A DNA stretch of 21,587 bases. Origin: Equadaptatus sp045642025 (GTDB taxonomy: Bacteria > Synergistota > Synergistia > Synergistales > Synergistaceae). The stretch spans positions 1 to 21,587 of the forward strand of contig JAZUIB010000010.1 in assembly GCA_045642025.1 (NCBI GenBank). The letters run 5' to 3'. The notes under the pieces are model-generated. The model ran no database searches, was not told the origin of the DNA, and was given only the letters and a program-made list of their open reading frames with translations. The position numbers and the translations under genes were made by a program. Positions 7,690 through 14,709 of the stretch are shown piece after piece (position 1 is the stretch's first letter; each line of letters starts with the position of its first letter).

Positions 7690-9071
7690 AGCAGAAGACG
7701 AAAACTCCCATAACGGAACAAGATCCCGCCGTGCGTGTCACCAATTTCAAAGAGGTCTGCCTCGGTTACACAGCGGACGAAGCAAAACAGGAGGCGGAGC
7801 GCTGCCTGCAGTGCAAAACAAAACCGTGCATGAAGGGCTGTCCTGTCGGCATAGACATACCGGAATTTATTCGCGCGCTGCGTGAAGGCAACACGGACGA
7901 AGCAGCAGAAATTATTGCAAAATACAGTTGTTTTCCAGCGGTCTGCGGACGTGTCTGTCCTCAGGAAAAACAGTGCGAAGGCGTCTGCACCGTCGGCAGA
8001 ATAAAAGACTGCGAACCTGTGGCAATAGGCAAACTGGAACGCTTTATCGCTGACAGCGCGCTTGAAAAAGGCATAAAAGTCACGCCGCCGTCAGAGCATA
8101 ACGGCAAAAAGATAGCGGTAATAGGCGCAGGACCCTCTGCTTTAGCGCTTGCAGGCGACCTTGCCAAAAAAGGCTTCAGCGTGAAAATCTTTGAAGCGCT
8201 TCACGAAGCCGGCGGTGTGCTTATCTACGGCATACCTGAGTTCCGTCTGCCGAAATCGATTGTTGCCGCGGAAGTTGAAAAACTGCGTCAGCTTGGCGTT
8301 GAAATTGAGTGCAACGTTGTTGTCGGAAAAACGATAACGATGGAAGAACTTCGCGCGGAATACGATGCAATCTACATCGCGGTAGGGGCAGGCACCCCAA
8401 ATATGCAGGGAATTCCCGGAAGTTCACTCAACGGTGTATATGCCGCCAACGAATACCTTACAAGAATAAACCTTATGAAAGGTTACAAATTCCCTGAATG
8501 CGATACGCCTGCAAAACGCGCGAAAAACGTTGTCGTCGTCGGTGCCGGAAATGTTGCTATGGACTCTGCCCGCAGCGCAAAACGACTGGGTGCGGAGCAC
8601 GTAACGCTTGTTTACCGCCGTTCCGTTGAAGAAATGCCTGCTCGTGTTGAAGAATATCATCATGCGGTTCAGGAAGGCATAGAATTTGCATGGCTCACAA
8701 ATCCTGTAGAGTATCTCGGCGACGAAAAAGGAAAACTCACAGGCGTACGCTGCATAAAAATGCAGCTTGGAGAGCCTGACGACAACGGACGCAGACGTCC
8801 GTCACCCATCGAAGGCAGCGAATTTGAAATTCCGTGCGACCTTGTCGTTGAAGCTATCGGGCAGGGGCCGAACAGAGTGTTGCTTGACGAAGCTCCTGAC
8901 CTTGCGCTCAACAAACGCGGTTATATAGACGCAGACCCCGAAACAGGCAAAACCTCAATACCGGGTGTTTATGCCGGAGGCGACATAGTAACAGGCGCAG
9001 CGACAGTTATCGGCGCAATGGGTGCCGCCAAAAAAGCTGCAAAAGCAATTGAGGAGTATCTTACAAAATAA
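7680..9071 (+). CDS. nfnB: NfnB-like: NADPH-binding, glutamate-synthase-small-chain-like subunit (SudA type)
   Basis: This is the partner of NfnA, overlapping its end by 10 bases, which implies coupled translation. The 463 residues begin with a cysteine-rich domain for two [4Fe-4S] clusters: CLQC, KPCMKGCPV (Cys42, 45, 50, 54) and CFPAVCGRVC plus QCEGVC (Cys84 to 103). An FAD dinucleotide fold (VIGAGPSALALAG, about residue 145) and an NADPH fold (VVVGAGNVAMDSARSAKRLGA, about residue 285, quoted to its main Gly residues) follow, then the C-terminal FAD motif GVYAGGDIVTGAATVIGAMG. The size suits NfnB and GltD alike. Without a glutamate synthase large subunit nearby, and next to nfnA, NfnB is favoured. 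In this locus it probably supplies NADPH to TrxB or drains excess reductant. Confidence 0.88.
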   Translation: MAVEQKTKTPITEQDPAVRVTNFKEVCLGYTADEAKQEAERCLQCKTKPCMKGCPVGIDIPEFIRALREGNTDEAAEIIAKYSCFPAVCGRVCPQEKQCEGVCTVGRIKDCEPVAIGKLERFIADSALEKGIKVTPPSEHNGKKIAVIGAGPSALALAGDLAKKGFSVKIFEALHEAGGVLIYGIPEFRLPKSIVAAEVEKLRQLGVEIECNVVVGKTITMEELRAEYDAIYIAVGAGTPNMQGIPGSSLNGVYAANEYLTRINLMKGYKFPECDTPAKRAKNVVVVGAGNVAMDSARSAKRLGAEHVTLVYRRSVEEMPARVEEYHHAVQEGIEFAWLTNPVEYLGDEKGKLTGVRCIKMQLGEPDDNGRRRPSPIEGSEFEIPCDLVVEAIGQGPNRVLLDEAPDLALNKRGYIDADPETGKTSIPGVYAGGDIVTGAATVIGAMGAAKKAAKAIEEYLTK

Positions 9072-9089
9072 ACCGAACATTGGTACAGA

Positions 9090-9123
9090 GGTTCTTCACG
9101 GGATACCGTGAAGAACCTTTTTT
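9090..9123 (+). terminator. Rho-independent terminator after nfnB
   Basis: A 12-bp perfect stem pairs 9090-9101 with 9106-9117 (GGTTCTTCACGG and its complement) around a GATA loop. Six T residues follow directly at 9118-9123. This closes the grd/nfn transcription unit. Confidence 0.93.
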
Positions 9124-9172
9124 CTGACAAATCATCCAAAATAAATTTGGTTATGGCAAATATTTATTATCA

Positions 9173-9201
9173 TTTTTAGTGAATATCAATTAAAATATAA
9201 T
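9173..9201 (+). promoter_or_regulatory. Probable promoter for glyQS
   Basis: TATAAT at 9196-9201 lies 17 bases after a weak TTTTTA (9173-9178). The predicted leader of about 110 bases was read for a T-box, since glycyl-tRNA synthetase genes often carry one. No AGGGTGGNACCGCG-like antiterminator and no leader terminator were found. Confidence 0.5.
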
Positions 9202-9316
9202 AGTTGCGCAATTTTCTGCGTGTGTAGTCGTTGTTATGTACTGAAGGATAACGGAAATGCAGATATCTTAAGCATAATCAAATTATTCTAAATACACAAT
9301 AAAGGAGGTATACACA

Positions 9317-10225
9317 TTGGATTTTCAAGAAATAATAATGCGTTTGAATGCTTACTGGGCATCACAGGGATGCATTCTGCGTCAGCCGTATGACATGGAG
9401 AAAGGTGCAGGTACTATGCACCCGGCGACAACGCTCAGAGTTTTAGGACCTGAGCCTTGGCGTGTTGCCTACGTTGAACCTTCACGCCGCCCGACAGACG
9501 GACGCTACGGTGAAAACCCAAACAGACTTCAGCACTACTATCAGTATCAGGTCATTATTCAGCCTGCGCCGGATAACATTCAGGAACTCTACCTTGATAG
9601 CCTTAAAGCACTTGGCATTGACCCTGCAGAACACGATATTCGCTTTGTTGAAGACGACTGGGAAAATCCGACGACAGGCGCATGGGGGCTTGGTTGGGAA
9701 GTTTGGCTGGACGGAATGGAAATTACACAGTTCACCTATTTCCAGCAGATGGGCGCCATGGACATGGAACTTGTTCCGTCTGAAATTACTTACGGACTTG
9801 AGCGTATCGCAATGTTCGTACAGAAAGTTGAAAGCGTATATGACCTCAAATGGGTAGGCGACGTAACGTACGGTGATGTACATCACAAGGGTGAAGTTGA
9901 GTATTCAACCTACAATTTTGAAGCAGCAGACACAGATATGCTGTTCAAACTCTTCAATATGTACGAAGCAGAAGCAAAACGCGTTATAGCCAAAGGTCTT
10001 GTTCTCCCAGCTTATGACTATGTTCTCAAATGCTCGCATTCCTTTAACCTTCTTGATGCACGCAACGCAATAAGCGTCACGGAACGCACAGGCTACATAG
10101 GCCGAGTTCGCGCAATCGCAAGCGCTTGTTGCAAAGCATATACTGAACAGCGTAAAGATATGGAATGGCCGCTTAACGGAAAATTCGGCACAGCAGCGTT
10201 CAAAACAGAAGGAGGCGAGCAGTAA
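9317..10225 (+). CDS. glyQ: Glycyl-tRNA synthetase alpha subunit
   Basis: This is the catalytic alpha chain of the bacterial alpha2-beta2 class II glycyl-tRNA synthetase. The 302-residue product starts with DFQEIIMRLNAYWASQGCIL and contains QPYDMEKGAGTMHPATTLR, RPTDGRYGENPNRLQHYYQ and FTYFQQMGAMDMELV, all hallmarks of GlyQ. Translation starts at TTG 9317: AGGAGG at 9303-9308 is 8 bases upstream, and no ATG in this frame comes before residue 9. The rare start codon may keep expression moderate. The stop TAA 10223-10225 shares one base with the glyS start. Confidence 0.97.
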   Translation: MDFQEIIMRLNAYWASQGCILRQPYDMEKGAGTMHPATTLRVLGPEPWRVAYVEPSRRPTDGRYGENPNRLQHYYQYQVIIQPAPDNIQELYLDSLKALGIDPAEHDIRFVEDDWENPTTGAWGLGWEVWLDGMEITQFTYFQQMGAMDMELVPSEITYGLERIAMFVQKVESVYDLKWVGDVTYGDVHHKGEVEYSTYNFEAADTDMLFKLFNMYEAEAKRVIAKGLVLPAYDYVLKCSHSFNLLDARNAISVTERTGYIGRVRAIASACCKAYTEQRKDMEWPLNGKFGTAAFKTEGGEQ

Positions 10226-12291
10226 TGTCAGTCAGAAACCTGCTTTTTGAAATTGGAACAGAAGAAATCCCTGCCCGCTTTATGCCCAAGGCTCTTGCTG
10301 ACATCAAAAGCTACGCAGAAGATGAATTTGCCGCACAGCATGTCGGATACGGAGAAATATCGGCTGAGTGCACGCCGCGCCGTCTTGTACTTTTTGTAAA
10401 AGACGTTGAAGAAGCACAGCAGGACAGTGTGGAAAGTTTCAAAGGTCCTGCAGTCAAAAACGCGTTTGATGACAATGGCAGTCCGACAAAAGCGGCGGAA
10501 GGTTTTGCAAAGGGCAAAGGAATTTCAGTTGCAGAACTCGTTCGCAAAGATGTAGGCGGAGTTGAGTATATATTTGCGGAAGTCAGCACAAAGGGAAAGA
10601 AAACGGAGGAAGTCCTTCCCGCAATGCTTACGGCAATTATTAACAAACTTTCTTTTGGAAAGAGTATGTACTGGGCAGATTCAACAATACGTTTTGCACG
10701 CCCTGTGCGCTGGATTACGGCTCTCTTCGGCAGTACAGTCATACCTGTAACGTTCGGAAAAGTTACAAGCGGCAATGTCACCAAAGGACACCGCTTTATG
10801 GGCGCCGCAGAAATCACTCTTAATACGGCAGACGACTATGCAAAGGCAATGCAGGACAATGCCGTAATCACCTGTCCGGAAAAACGCAAAGAAATGATAC
10901 TCGCCGGTATTCATGAAATTGAAAATGAACTTAATGCTAAGGTAGAGATTGATCCTGAACTTCTTGAAGAAAACGTTTTTATCAACGAATATCCGGTTCC
11001 GTTCTATGGAAGTTTTGATAAATCCTTCCTTGAAATACCGCAGGAAGTTCTTATCCTTACAATGGCAAAGAATCAGCGTTACTTCCCTGTACAGGATGCT
11101 TCCGGCAAACTTATGCCGTACTTTATCGGTGTAAGCAACAACAAAGCAAAAGATATGAACGTTGTTCGCGAAGGCAACGAACGGGTTCTCCGCGCGCGTC
11201 TTTACGATGCTGCATTCTTCTGGAAAGAAGACTTGCAGAAATCAATAGACGCCATGGCTGACGAACTCAAAAACGTTACCTACCAGGCACAGCTCGGCAC
11301 TGTGTACGAAAAAGTTTCGCGCGTCAGAGAGCTTGCTGTAAAACTATCGTCAATTCTTGGGCACGATGAACTGAAAGAAGACGTTGCACGCGCCGCAACA
11401 CTTGCAAAATTTGACGTTGTCTCAAGCATGGTTTACGAATTTGCAGAGGTTCAGGGCGTTATGGCAAGAGAATACGCCAAAAAAGCGGGCGAAAAAGAAA
11501 CTGTCGCCAACGCTCTTTACGAGCAGTACCTCCCCGGTTTTGCCGGAGACAAACTGCCGTCAGGCATAGTCGGCGCAATTCTCGGTCTTGCGGAACGCGC
11601 TGACACAATAGCAGCTATCTTTAAAATCGGACTTGAACCTACGTCATCACAAGACCCGTACGGACTGCGCCGCGCTGCACGCTGCATAAACGAAATTCTT
11701 ATCGGTCTCAAACTTGACATAAACGTTTACGAGCTCATAGAAGAAGCGGCAAAACCGCTCGGACTTTCAGATGAAACGATTGCGAAAATCTACGAATTCC
11801 TCCGTCAGAGACTTCAGGTTCAGCTTAAAGAAAAAGGACTCAGCCACGAAGCAGTTATGCTTGCGCTTCAGACAATACCGGAGCGTCCGTTGCAGACCTA
11901 CGCAATGGCAGAAACACTGCAGAAATTTGCAAATGAACAGTGGTTTGCGGAACTTATCACTGCCGCTGTCCGCGTTAAAAACATTCTTGCAAAAGCCGAA
12001 AATGAAACAATCCCTGCGGAAATCAAACAAGACAAACTTGTTATCGATGCGGAAAAAGCCTTTGCAAAAGCGCTTGCTGACCTCACAATGCCTGCGGAAA
12101 ACGCCATTAAAGAATGTGACTGGGAAAAGCTTGCTGAAACCCTTGCACAGCTTGCGCCTGTTATTGCTAAATTCTTTGAAGACGTGCTCGTTATGGATAA
12201 AGATGCTGAAATACGCGCGAACAGACTTGCGCTCCTTGCAAAGAGTCAAAGCTTCTTTATGCTCATCGGAGATTTCAGCCTGCTGAAATAA
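10225..12291 (+). CDS. glyS: Glycyl-tRNA synthetase beta subunit
   Basis: The beta chain binds and positions tRNA-Gly for the GlyQ catalytic subunit. The 688-residue product has the family N-terminus LLFEIGTEEIPARFMP, then FKGPAVKNAFD, SMYWADSTIRFARPVRWI and a middle region with LTMAKNQRYFPVQD. The central part resembles the HD-type fold of GlyS (LPSGIVGAILGLAERADTIA), followed by DPYGLRRAARCIN and a C-terminal helical anticodon-binding domain. The length is usual for the family. ATG 10225 overlaps the glyQ stop by one base, with GGAGG at 10211-10215, so translation is coupled and equimolar subunits are expected. Confidence 0.97.
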   Translation: MSVRNLLFEIGTEEIPARFMPKALADIKSYAEDEFAAQHVGYGEISAECTPRRLVLFVKDVEEAQQDSVESFKGPAVKNAFDDNGSPTKAAEGFAKGKGISVAELVRKDVGGVEYIFAEVSTKGKKTEEVLPAMLTAIINKLSFGKSMYWADSTIRFARPVRWITALFGSTVIPVTFGKVTSGNVTKGHRFMGAAEITLNTADDYAKAMQDNAVITCPEKRKEMILAGIHEIENELNAKVEIDPELLEENVFINEYPVPFYGSFDKSFLEIPQEVLILTMAKNQRYFPVQDASGKLMPYFIGVSNNKAKDMNVVREGNERVLRARLYDAAFFWKEDLQKSIDAMADELKNVTYQAQLGTVYEKVSRVRELAVKLSSILGHDELKEDVARAATLAKFDVVSSMVYEFAEVQGVMAREYAKKAGEKETVANALYEQYLPGFAGDKLPSGIVGAILGLAERADTIAAIFKIGLEPTSSQDPYGLRRAARCINEILIGLKLDINVYELIEEAAKPLGLSDETIAKIYEFLRQRLQVQLKEKGLSHEAVMLALQTIPERPLQTYAMAETLQKFANEQWFAELITAAVRVKNILAKAENETIPAEIKQDKLVIDAEKAFAKALADLTMPAENAIKECDWEKLAETLAQLAPVIAKFFEDVLVMDKDAEIRANRLALLAKSQSFFMLIGDFSLLK

Positions 12292-12319
12292 ACTGTACAA
12301 CAACACTTGCCTAAAGTAT

Positions 12320-12360
12320 AATAACGACGGAGGGATTCTCCGTCGTTATTTATGTTTTCT
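12320..12360 (+). terminator. Rho-independent terminator after glyS
   Basis: A perfect 13-bp stem, 12320-12332 with 12338-12350 (AATAACGACGGAG and its complement), closes a 5-base loop. It is followed by the T-rich TATGTTTTCT. Confidence 0.85.
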
Positions 12361-12368
12361 TCATGAAA

Positions 12369-12386
12369 AACCGTAAAATTACGGTT
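12369..12386 (+). promoter_or_regulatory. 18-bp palindrome upstream of the small membrane gene, candidate operator
   Basis: AACCGTAA (12369-12376) and TTACGGTT (12379-12386) form a perfect inverted repeat around AA. TATAAA-like -10 candidates lie just downstream at 12397-12402 and 12412-12417, but no convincing -35 was found. The symmetry suits a dimeric regulator; the regulator is unknown. Confidence 0.35.
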
Positions 12387-12438
12387 CGTATTTCATTATA
12401 AATCTGTAGAATATAAACGTAATCTCGGAGGTGTGGAA

Positions 12439-12588
12439 ATGGACTGGTTGAAAATAGTGCTGATACTGGCAGTTTGTGTGGCATTTTTTATATTTGAGCA
12501 TAATGCACCGCATCATCAGCCGGTTACAAAAGACAGCCCGCAGAAAGATAAAGATGAACTTGAAAACAGTGGATGGATGAGAGAATAG
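12439..12588 (+). CDS. 49-residue single-pass membrane microprotein
   Basis: A short frame starts at ATG 12439 behind a strong Shine-Dalgarno GGAGG (12427-12431, 7-base spacing) and ends at TAG 12586-12588. The product has an N-terminal hydrophobic helix (WLKIVLILAVCVAFFIF, residues 3-19), then a His-rich turn (EHNAPHH) and a charged, probably cytosolic or periplasmic tail rich in Lys, Asp and Glu. I do not recognise a family. The strong ribosome site, independent position after a terminator and sensible protein layout support it as a real gene. A 16-17-nt repeat array begins 12 bases after its stop. Confidence 0.6.
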   Translation: MDWLKIVLILAVCVAFFIFEHNAPHHQPVTKDSPQKDKDELENSGWMRE

Positions 12589-12599
12589 TTATAAAAGGG

Positions 12600-12691
12600 C
12601 AATGACAGATAAGAAGCAACGACCTAAAAAGACAATGACAGATAAGAAAACAATGACCGAAAAGGGCAATAAAACAATGATGGAAAAAATA
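12600..12691 (+). repeat. Degenerate tandem array of a 16-18-nt unit (array A)
   Basis: Units begin with CAATGAC or a close variant at 12600, 12617, 12633, 12651, 12667 (shortened) and 12675. The fullest copies read CAATGACAGATAAGAA at 12600 and 12633. The steps are 17, 16, 18, 16 and 8 bases. The unit resembles that of arrays B and C farther right. It fills the gap between two genes, with no coding frame of note. Confidence 0.7.
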
Positions 12692-12748
12692 CTGTTTTGA
12701 ATGGTAAACAACAGCAATACGCAGAAAAAATAATCAGGAGTGTTGTAA

Positions 12749-13090
12749 GTGGATAACAATAAAGGATTCTATCAGAATTTGTGGGAAGGAAACTATTCGC
12801 TTGGTCGAACATACTGGCTGTACGGAGTTATAGGCAATATGCTTGCGTATATGTTTGCATGGGTGGTTATGATTTTTCTGCCTGCTCCTGTTGAGCCTTT
12901 CGCATTAATTTTGCCGGTGATTTACGGTTTTATAGTCCTTGTAGGCGTATGGAATGCTGCGAGCAAATATACGGGATTTTTCCTTTGGGCATGGATAGCA
13001 AGAATTATAGTTGCCTGCAACATAGTAACTGCAGTATACAAATTTGCCGTGCTGAACAGTCTTATAGGAGTTTTTGAGTTTTTACCGTAA
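12749..13090 (+). CDS. Small conserved-type integral membrane protein, function unknown
   Basis: The 113-residue product starts at GTG 12749 behind AGGAG (12736-12740, 8-base spacing). It has three hydrophobic segments at about 24-45, 51-68 and 76-100. The pattern GNYSLGRTYWLYG near the N-terminus and GVWNAASKYTG with a later WAWIARI resembles a widespread group of small uncharacterised membrane proteins with a Trp-x-x-Ala-x-x-Tyr motif. That comparison is from memory. No catalytic residues are evident. The gene lies between repeat array A and the smpB promoter; the last part of its coding sequence holds the -35 element of smpB. Confidence 0.75.
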   Translation: MDNNKGFYQNLWEGNYSLGRTYWLYGVIGNMLAYMFAWVVMIFLPAPVEPFALILPVIYGFIVLVGVWNAASKYTGFFLWAWIARIIVACNIVTAVYKFAVLNSLIGVFEFLP

Positions 13091-13103
13091 ATTGTGATAT
13101 AAT
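13074..13103 (+). promoter_or_regulatory. Promoter of smpB
   Basis: TATAAT (13098-13103) directly preceded by TGA (13095-13097) is a perfect extended -10. TTGAGT (13074-13079) lies 18 bases upstream as the -35, inside the end of the previous gene. Confidence 0.7.
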
Positions 13104-13132
13104 CTGTCTTCGTTTCAGAAGGAGGGATAACA

Positions 13133-13591
13133 GTGCCGGATGATAAAACAGTTGCGCAGAACAGAAAAGCACGTCATGATTACTTTATAGTCGATTCTTT
13201 TGAGACCGGCATTGTCCTGACCGGAACTGAAATAAAATCACTGCGCGGCGGACGCGCGAATCTTAAGGATGGCTACGCAGTGATAAAAAACGGCGAGTTA
13301 TGGCTTGAGAACGTACATATCTCACCGTATGACAAGGGAACACATTACAATGTTGACCCTCTTCGCACACGCAAACTGCTGGTGCACAAAAAAGAAGCAC
13401 TGAAACTTTTTCAGAAGACGCGAGAGCAAGGGTTTACGCTTGTGCCGCTTAAACTGTATATAAAACAGGGACGCTGGGCAAAGTGCGAACTTGCGCTTGC
13501 AAAAGGCAAGCAACTGCACGACAAACGTGAAACAATAGCACAGCGTGATGCGGAACGCGAAATGAATCGAATGGCTAAAGACAGAGGTTAG
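13133..13591 (+). CDS. smpB: SsrA-binding protein SmpB
   Basis: SmpB binds the tRNA-like part of tmRNA and delivers it to stalled ribosomes. The 152-residue product shows the family signatures NRKARHDYFI, ETGIVLTGTEIKSLRGGRANLKDGYA (split here as ETGIVLTGTEIKSLR and GRANLKDGYA), LENVHISPYDKG, RTRKLLVHKKE and a basic tail with KRETIAQRDAERE. Translation begins at GTG 13133 with GGAGGG at 13121-13126. Its RNA partner ssrA lies about 670 bases downstream on the same strand. The two are often adjacent in bacteria; here the four-helix-bundle gene and its flanking repeats sit between them. Confidence 0.97.
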   Translation: MPDDKTVAQNRKARHDYFIVDSFETGIVLTGTEIKSLRGGRANLKDGYAVIKNGELWLENVHISPYDKGTHYNVDPLRTRKLLVHKKEALKLFQKTREQGFTLVPLKLYIKQGRWAKCELALAKGKQLHDKRETIAQRDAEREMNRMAKDRG

Positions 13592-13596
13592 AAAAC

Positions 13597-13738
13597 CAAT
13601 TACGAAAAGGAACAATTACTATAAAAGTACAATTACGATAAGAAGCAATTACAAAAAGGTACAATTACGAGAAAAAACAGTTGTTAAGAGAAACCATTAT
13701 AGGACAAAACAACTGATAGAAGAAACATAAACAATTAC
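13597..13738 (+). repeat. Tandem array of a 16-nt unit, left of the four-helix-bundle gene (array B)
   Basis: Units start at 13597, 13613, 13630, 13646, 13662, 13678, 13694, 13710, 13726 (shortened) and 13732, so the period is 16 bases with one 17-base unit. The first five begin exactly with CAATTAC; units six to eight have drifted (CAGTTGT, CCATTAT, CAACTGA) yet hold the 16-base step. The consensus is close to CAATTACNATAARAAA. The array starts six bases after the smpB stop and ends just before the next gene. Confidence 0.85.
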
Positions 13739-13760
13739 AAACAGATTGATGGGTGATTTT

Positions 13761-14129
13761 GTGGCAGGTGATAACGTTGTTTTAAATAAGAGCGCAGAGC
13801 TTTCTGCCAAAGTAGTTGCTTTTTGCAAACAGTTGCAAGGTGAGCGCAGAGAATATGAAATGACTCGTCAGCTGATTCGTTCGGTTACAAGTATAGACGC
13901 AAATTTGAGCGAGGCAAATTACGCGCAGTCAACGGCAGATTTTATTTCGAAACTTAAAATTGCAGATAAGGAAGCAGGAGAAACAGGTTATTGGATAAAA
14001 CTGATGCATAATACCGGTTATCTTGAGGATAAACTGTATTATAATTTCTGTGATGAAACGGGGCAGATAAAAAGGCTGCTGTCAGCTATAATCACAACCG
14101 CCAAGAGTAAACAGCAAAATATTCCGTGA
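13761..14129 (+). CDS. Four-helix-bundle protein (S23 / rRNA-intervening-sequence protein family, Avd superfamily)
   Basis: The product, 122 residues from GTG 13761, is a small all-helical protein with the family core: TRQLIRSVTSIDANLSEA, YAQSTADFISKLKIADKEAGE, then TGYWIKLM and a last helix ending in LLSAIITTAKSK. The family forms basic pentameric barrels. It was first found encoded within 23S rRNA intervening sequences, and the related Avd protein assists diversity-generating retroelements. No reverse transcriptase or rRNA gene lies in this window, so this copy is an orphan of unknown role. The start is uncertain: GTG 13761 follows GGGTGA, while ATG 13749 and TTG 13746 are in frame but lack a ribosome site. 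Inverted 16-nt repeat arrays flank it, suggesting an inserted unit. Confidence 0.85.
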   Translation: MAGDNVVLNKSAELSAKVVAFCKQLQGERREYEMTRQLIRSVTSIDANLSEANYAQSTADFISKLKIADKEAGETGYWIKLMHNTGYLEDKLYYNFCDETGQIKRLLSAIITTAKSKQQNIP

Positions 14130-14151
14130 ATGTTTGTGCGTTCGTTGTTAA

Positions 14152-14231
14152 AAAGGTTTGAGTATTGTTTTTTATGGTAATTGTATTTTATAGTAATTGG
14201 TTTTCTTGGTAATTGTTTCTTATAGTAACTG
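14152..14231 (-). repeat. Inverted counterpart of the 16-nt array, right of the four-helix-bundle gene (array C)
   Basis: Read on the minus strand, units start at 14231, 14215, 14199, 14183 and 14167, an exact 16-base period. They are CAGTTACTATAAGAAA, CAATTACCAAGAAAAC, CAATTACTATAAAATA, CAATTACCATAAAAAA and a decayed fifth. CAATTACTATAAAA is shared exactly (14 bases) with the unit at 13613 in array B, but on the opposite strand. The array ends 35 bases before the tmRNA. Confidence 0.85.
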
Positions 14232-14232
14232 T

Positions 14233-14261
14233 TTCTTATAAAAAGCACCTTGATTTATAAA
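14233..14261 (+). promoter_or_regulatory. Putative ssrA promoter at the edge of the repeat array
   Basis: TATAAA at 14256-14261 lies five bases before the mature tmRNA start. A weak TTCTTA at 14233-14238 gives a 17-base spacer and immediately adjoins the last unit of array C. The -35 match is poor, so the assignment rests mainly on position. Confidence 0.4.
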
Positions 14262-14265
14262 TATT

Positions 14266-14621
14266 GGGGACGTATGGTTTCGACAGCATGCGGAGGATCG
14301 GGAAGAGCGGGTCGAGGATGGAGAAATCTCGATAATCAGGCTCCAAAAAAATAATCGTCAAAAACGATTACGCACTCGCGGCTTAATTAAAAGCAGCGCG
14401 CTCTCTGAGGTTTCGGCCGTTGAATTTCAGAAGGGCGTCACAATGACGGCTGGAAATGCTTCAGCGTTTTTCGGAAGCGTTTCGAGATTACAGGAAAGAC
14501 TGGTTTTCGGCAGCTTTGTCTTTGCAGCAGCCGAAAGCGAGATTTAAGCAGAGACTACACTCGTAGAGCCTCCCAGATTGGCCTATGTTGGACCGGGGTT
14601 CGATTCCCCGCGTCTCCACCA
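14266..14621 (+). ncRNA. ssrA: Transfer-messenger RNA (tmRNA)
   Basis: tmRNA rescues stalled ribosomes and tags the unfinished protein for proteolysis, together with SmpB. The 5' end GGGGACGTATGGTTTCGACAG is the conserved tmRNA start (21 bases, key part GGTTTCGACAG). It pairs through GGGGACG with CGTCTCC near the 3' end to form the acceptor stem, including one G-U pair. The T-arm ACCGGGGTTCGATTCCCCGC is present and CCA is encoded at 14619-14621. The tag frame ends GCACTCGCGGCT-TAA (14372-14386), giving ALAA. Taking the TAATC at 14352-14356 as the usual element before the resume codon, the resume codon is GTC 14357-14359 and the tag is (A)VKNDYALAA. The frame and ALAA end are clear; the resume point is inferred. 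Confidence 0.96.
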
Positions 14622-14632
14622 AGACTATTTTC

Positions 14633-14660
14633 GCCGCGCCAGTATTGGCGCGGCTTTTTT
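14633..14660 (+). terminator. Rho-independent terminator of ssrA
   Basis: GCCGCGCC (14633-14640) pairs perfectly with GGCGCGGC (14647-14654) around a 6-base loop. TTTTTT follows at 14655-14660. Confidence 0.93.
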
Positions 14661-14709
14661 GTGCCTTAAATCTGTCGGTAATAGGTGTATTGCAAATTGA
14701 TAGAGACTG

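Noticed and set aside
9202..9316. T-box leader controlling glyQS
   Set aside because: No specifier-type stems, antiterminator motif or leader terminator could be recognised in this stretch.
13761..14129. A diversity-generating retroelement built around the Avd-like gene
   Set aside because: No reverse transcriptase, template repeat or adenine-substituted variable repeat was found in the window; the flanking arrays are short tandem units, not a TR/VR pair.
13597..14231. CRISPR arrays
   Set aside because: Units are 16 nt, contiguous and degenerate with no unique spacers, and no cas gene is present.
14611..14621. Integration (att) site at the 3' end of ssrA
   Set aside because: tmRNA 3' ends are common integration sites, but no integrase gene and no second copy of the 3' end was seen to the right within the window.
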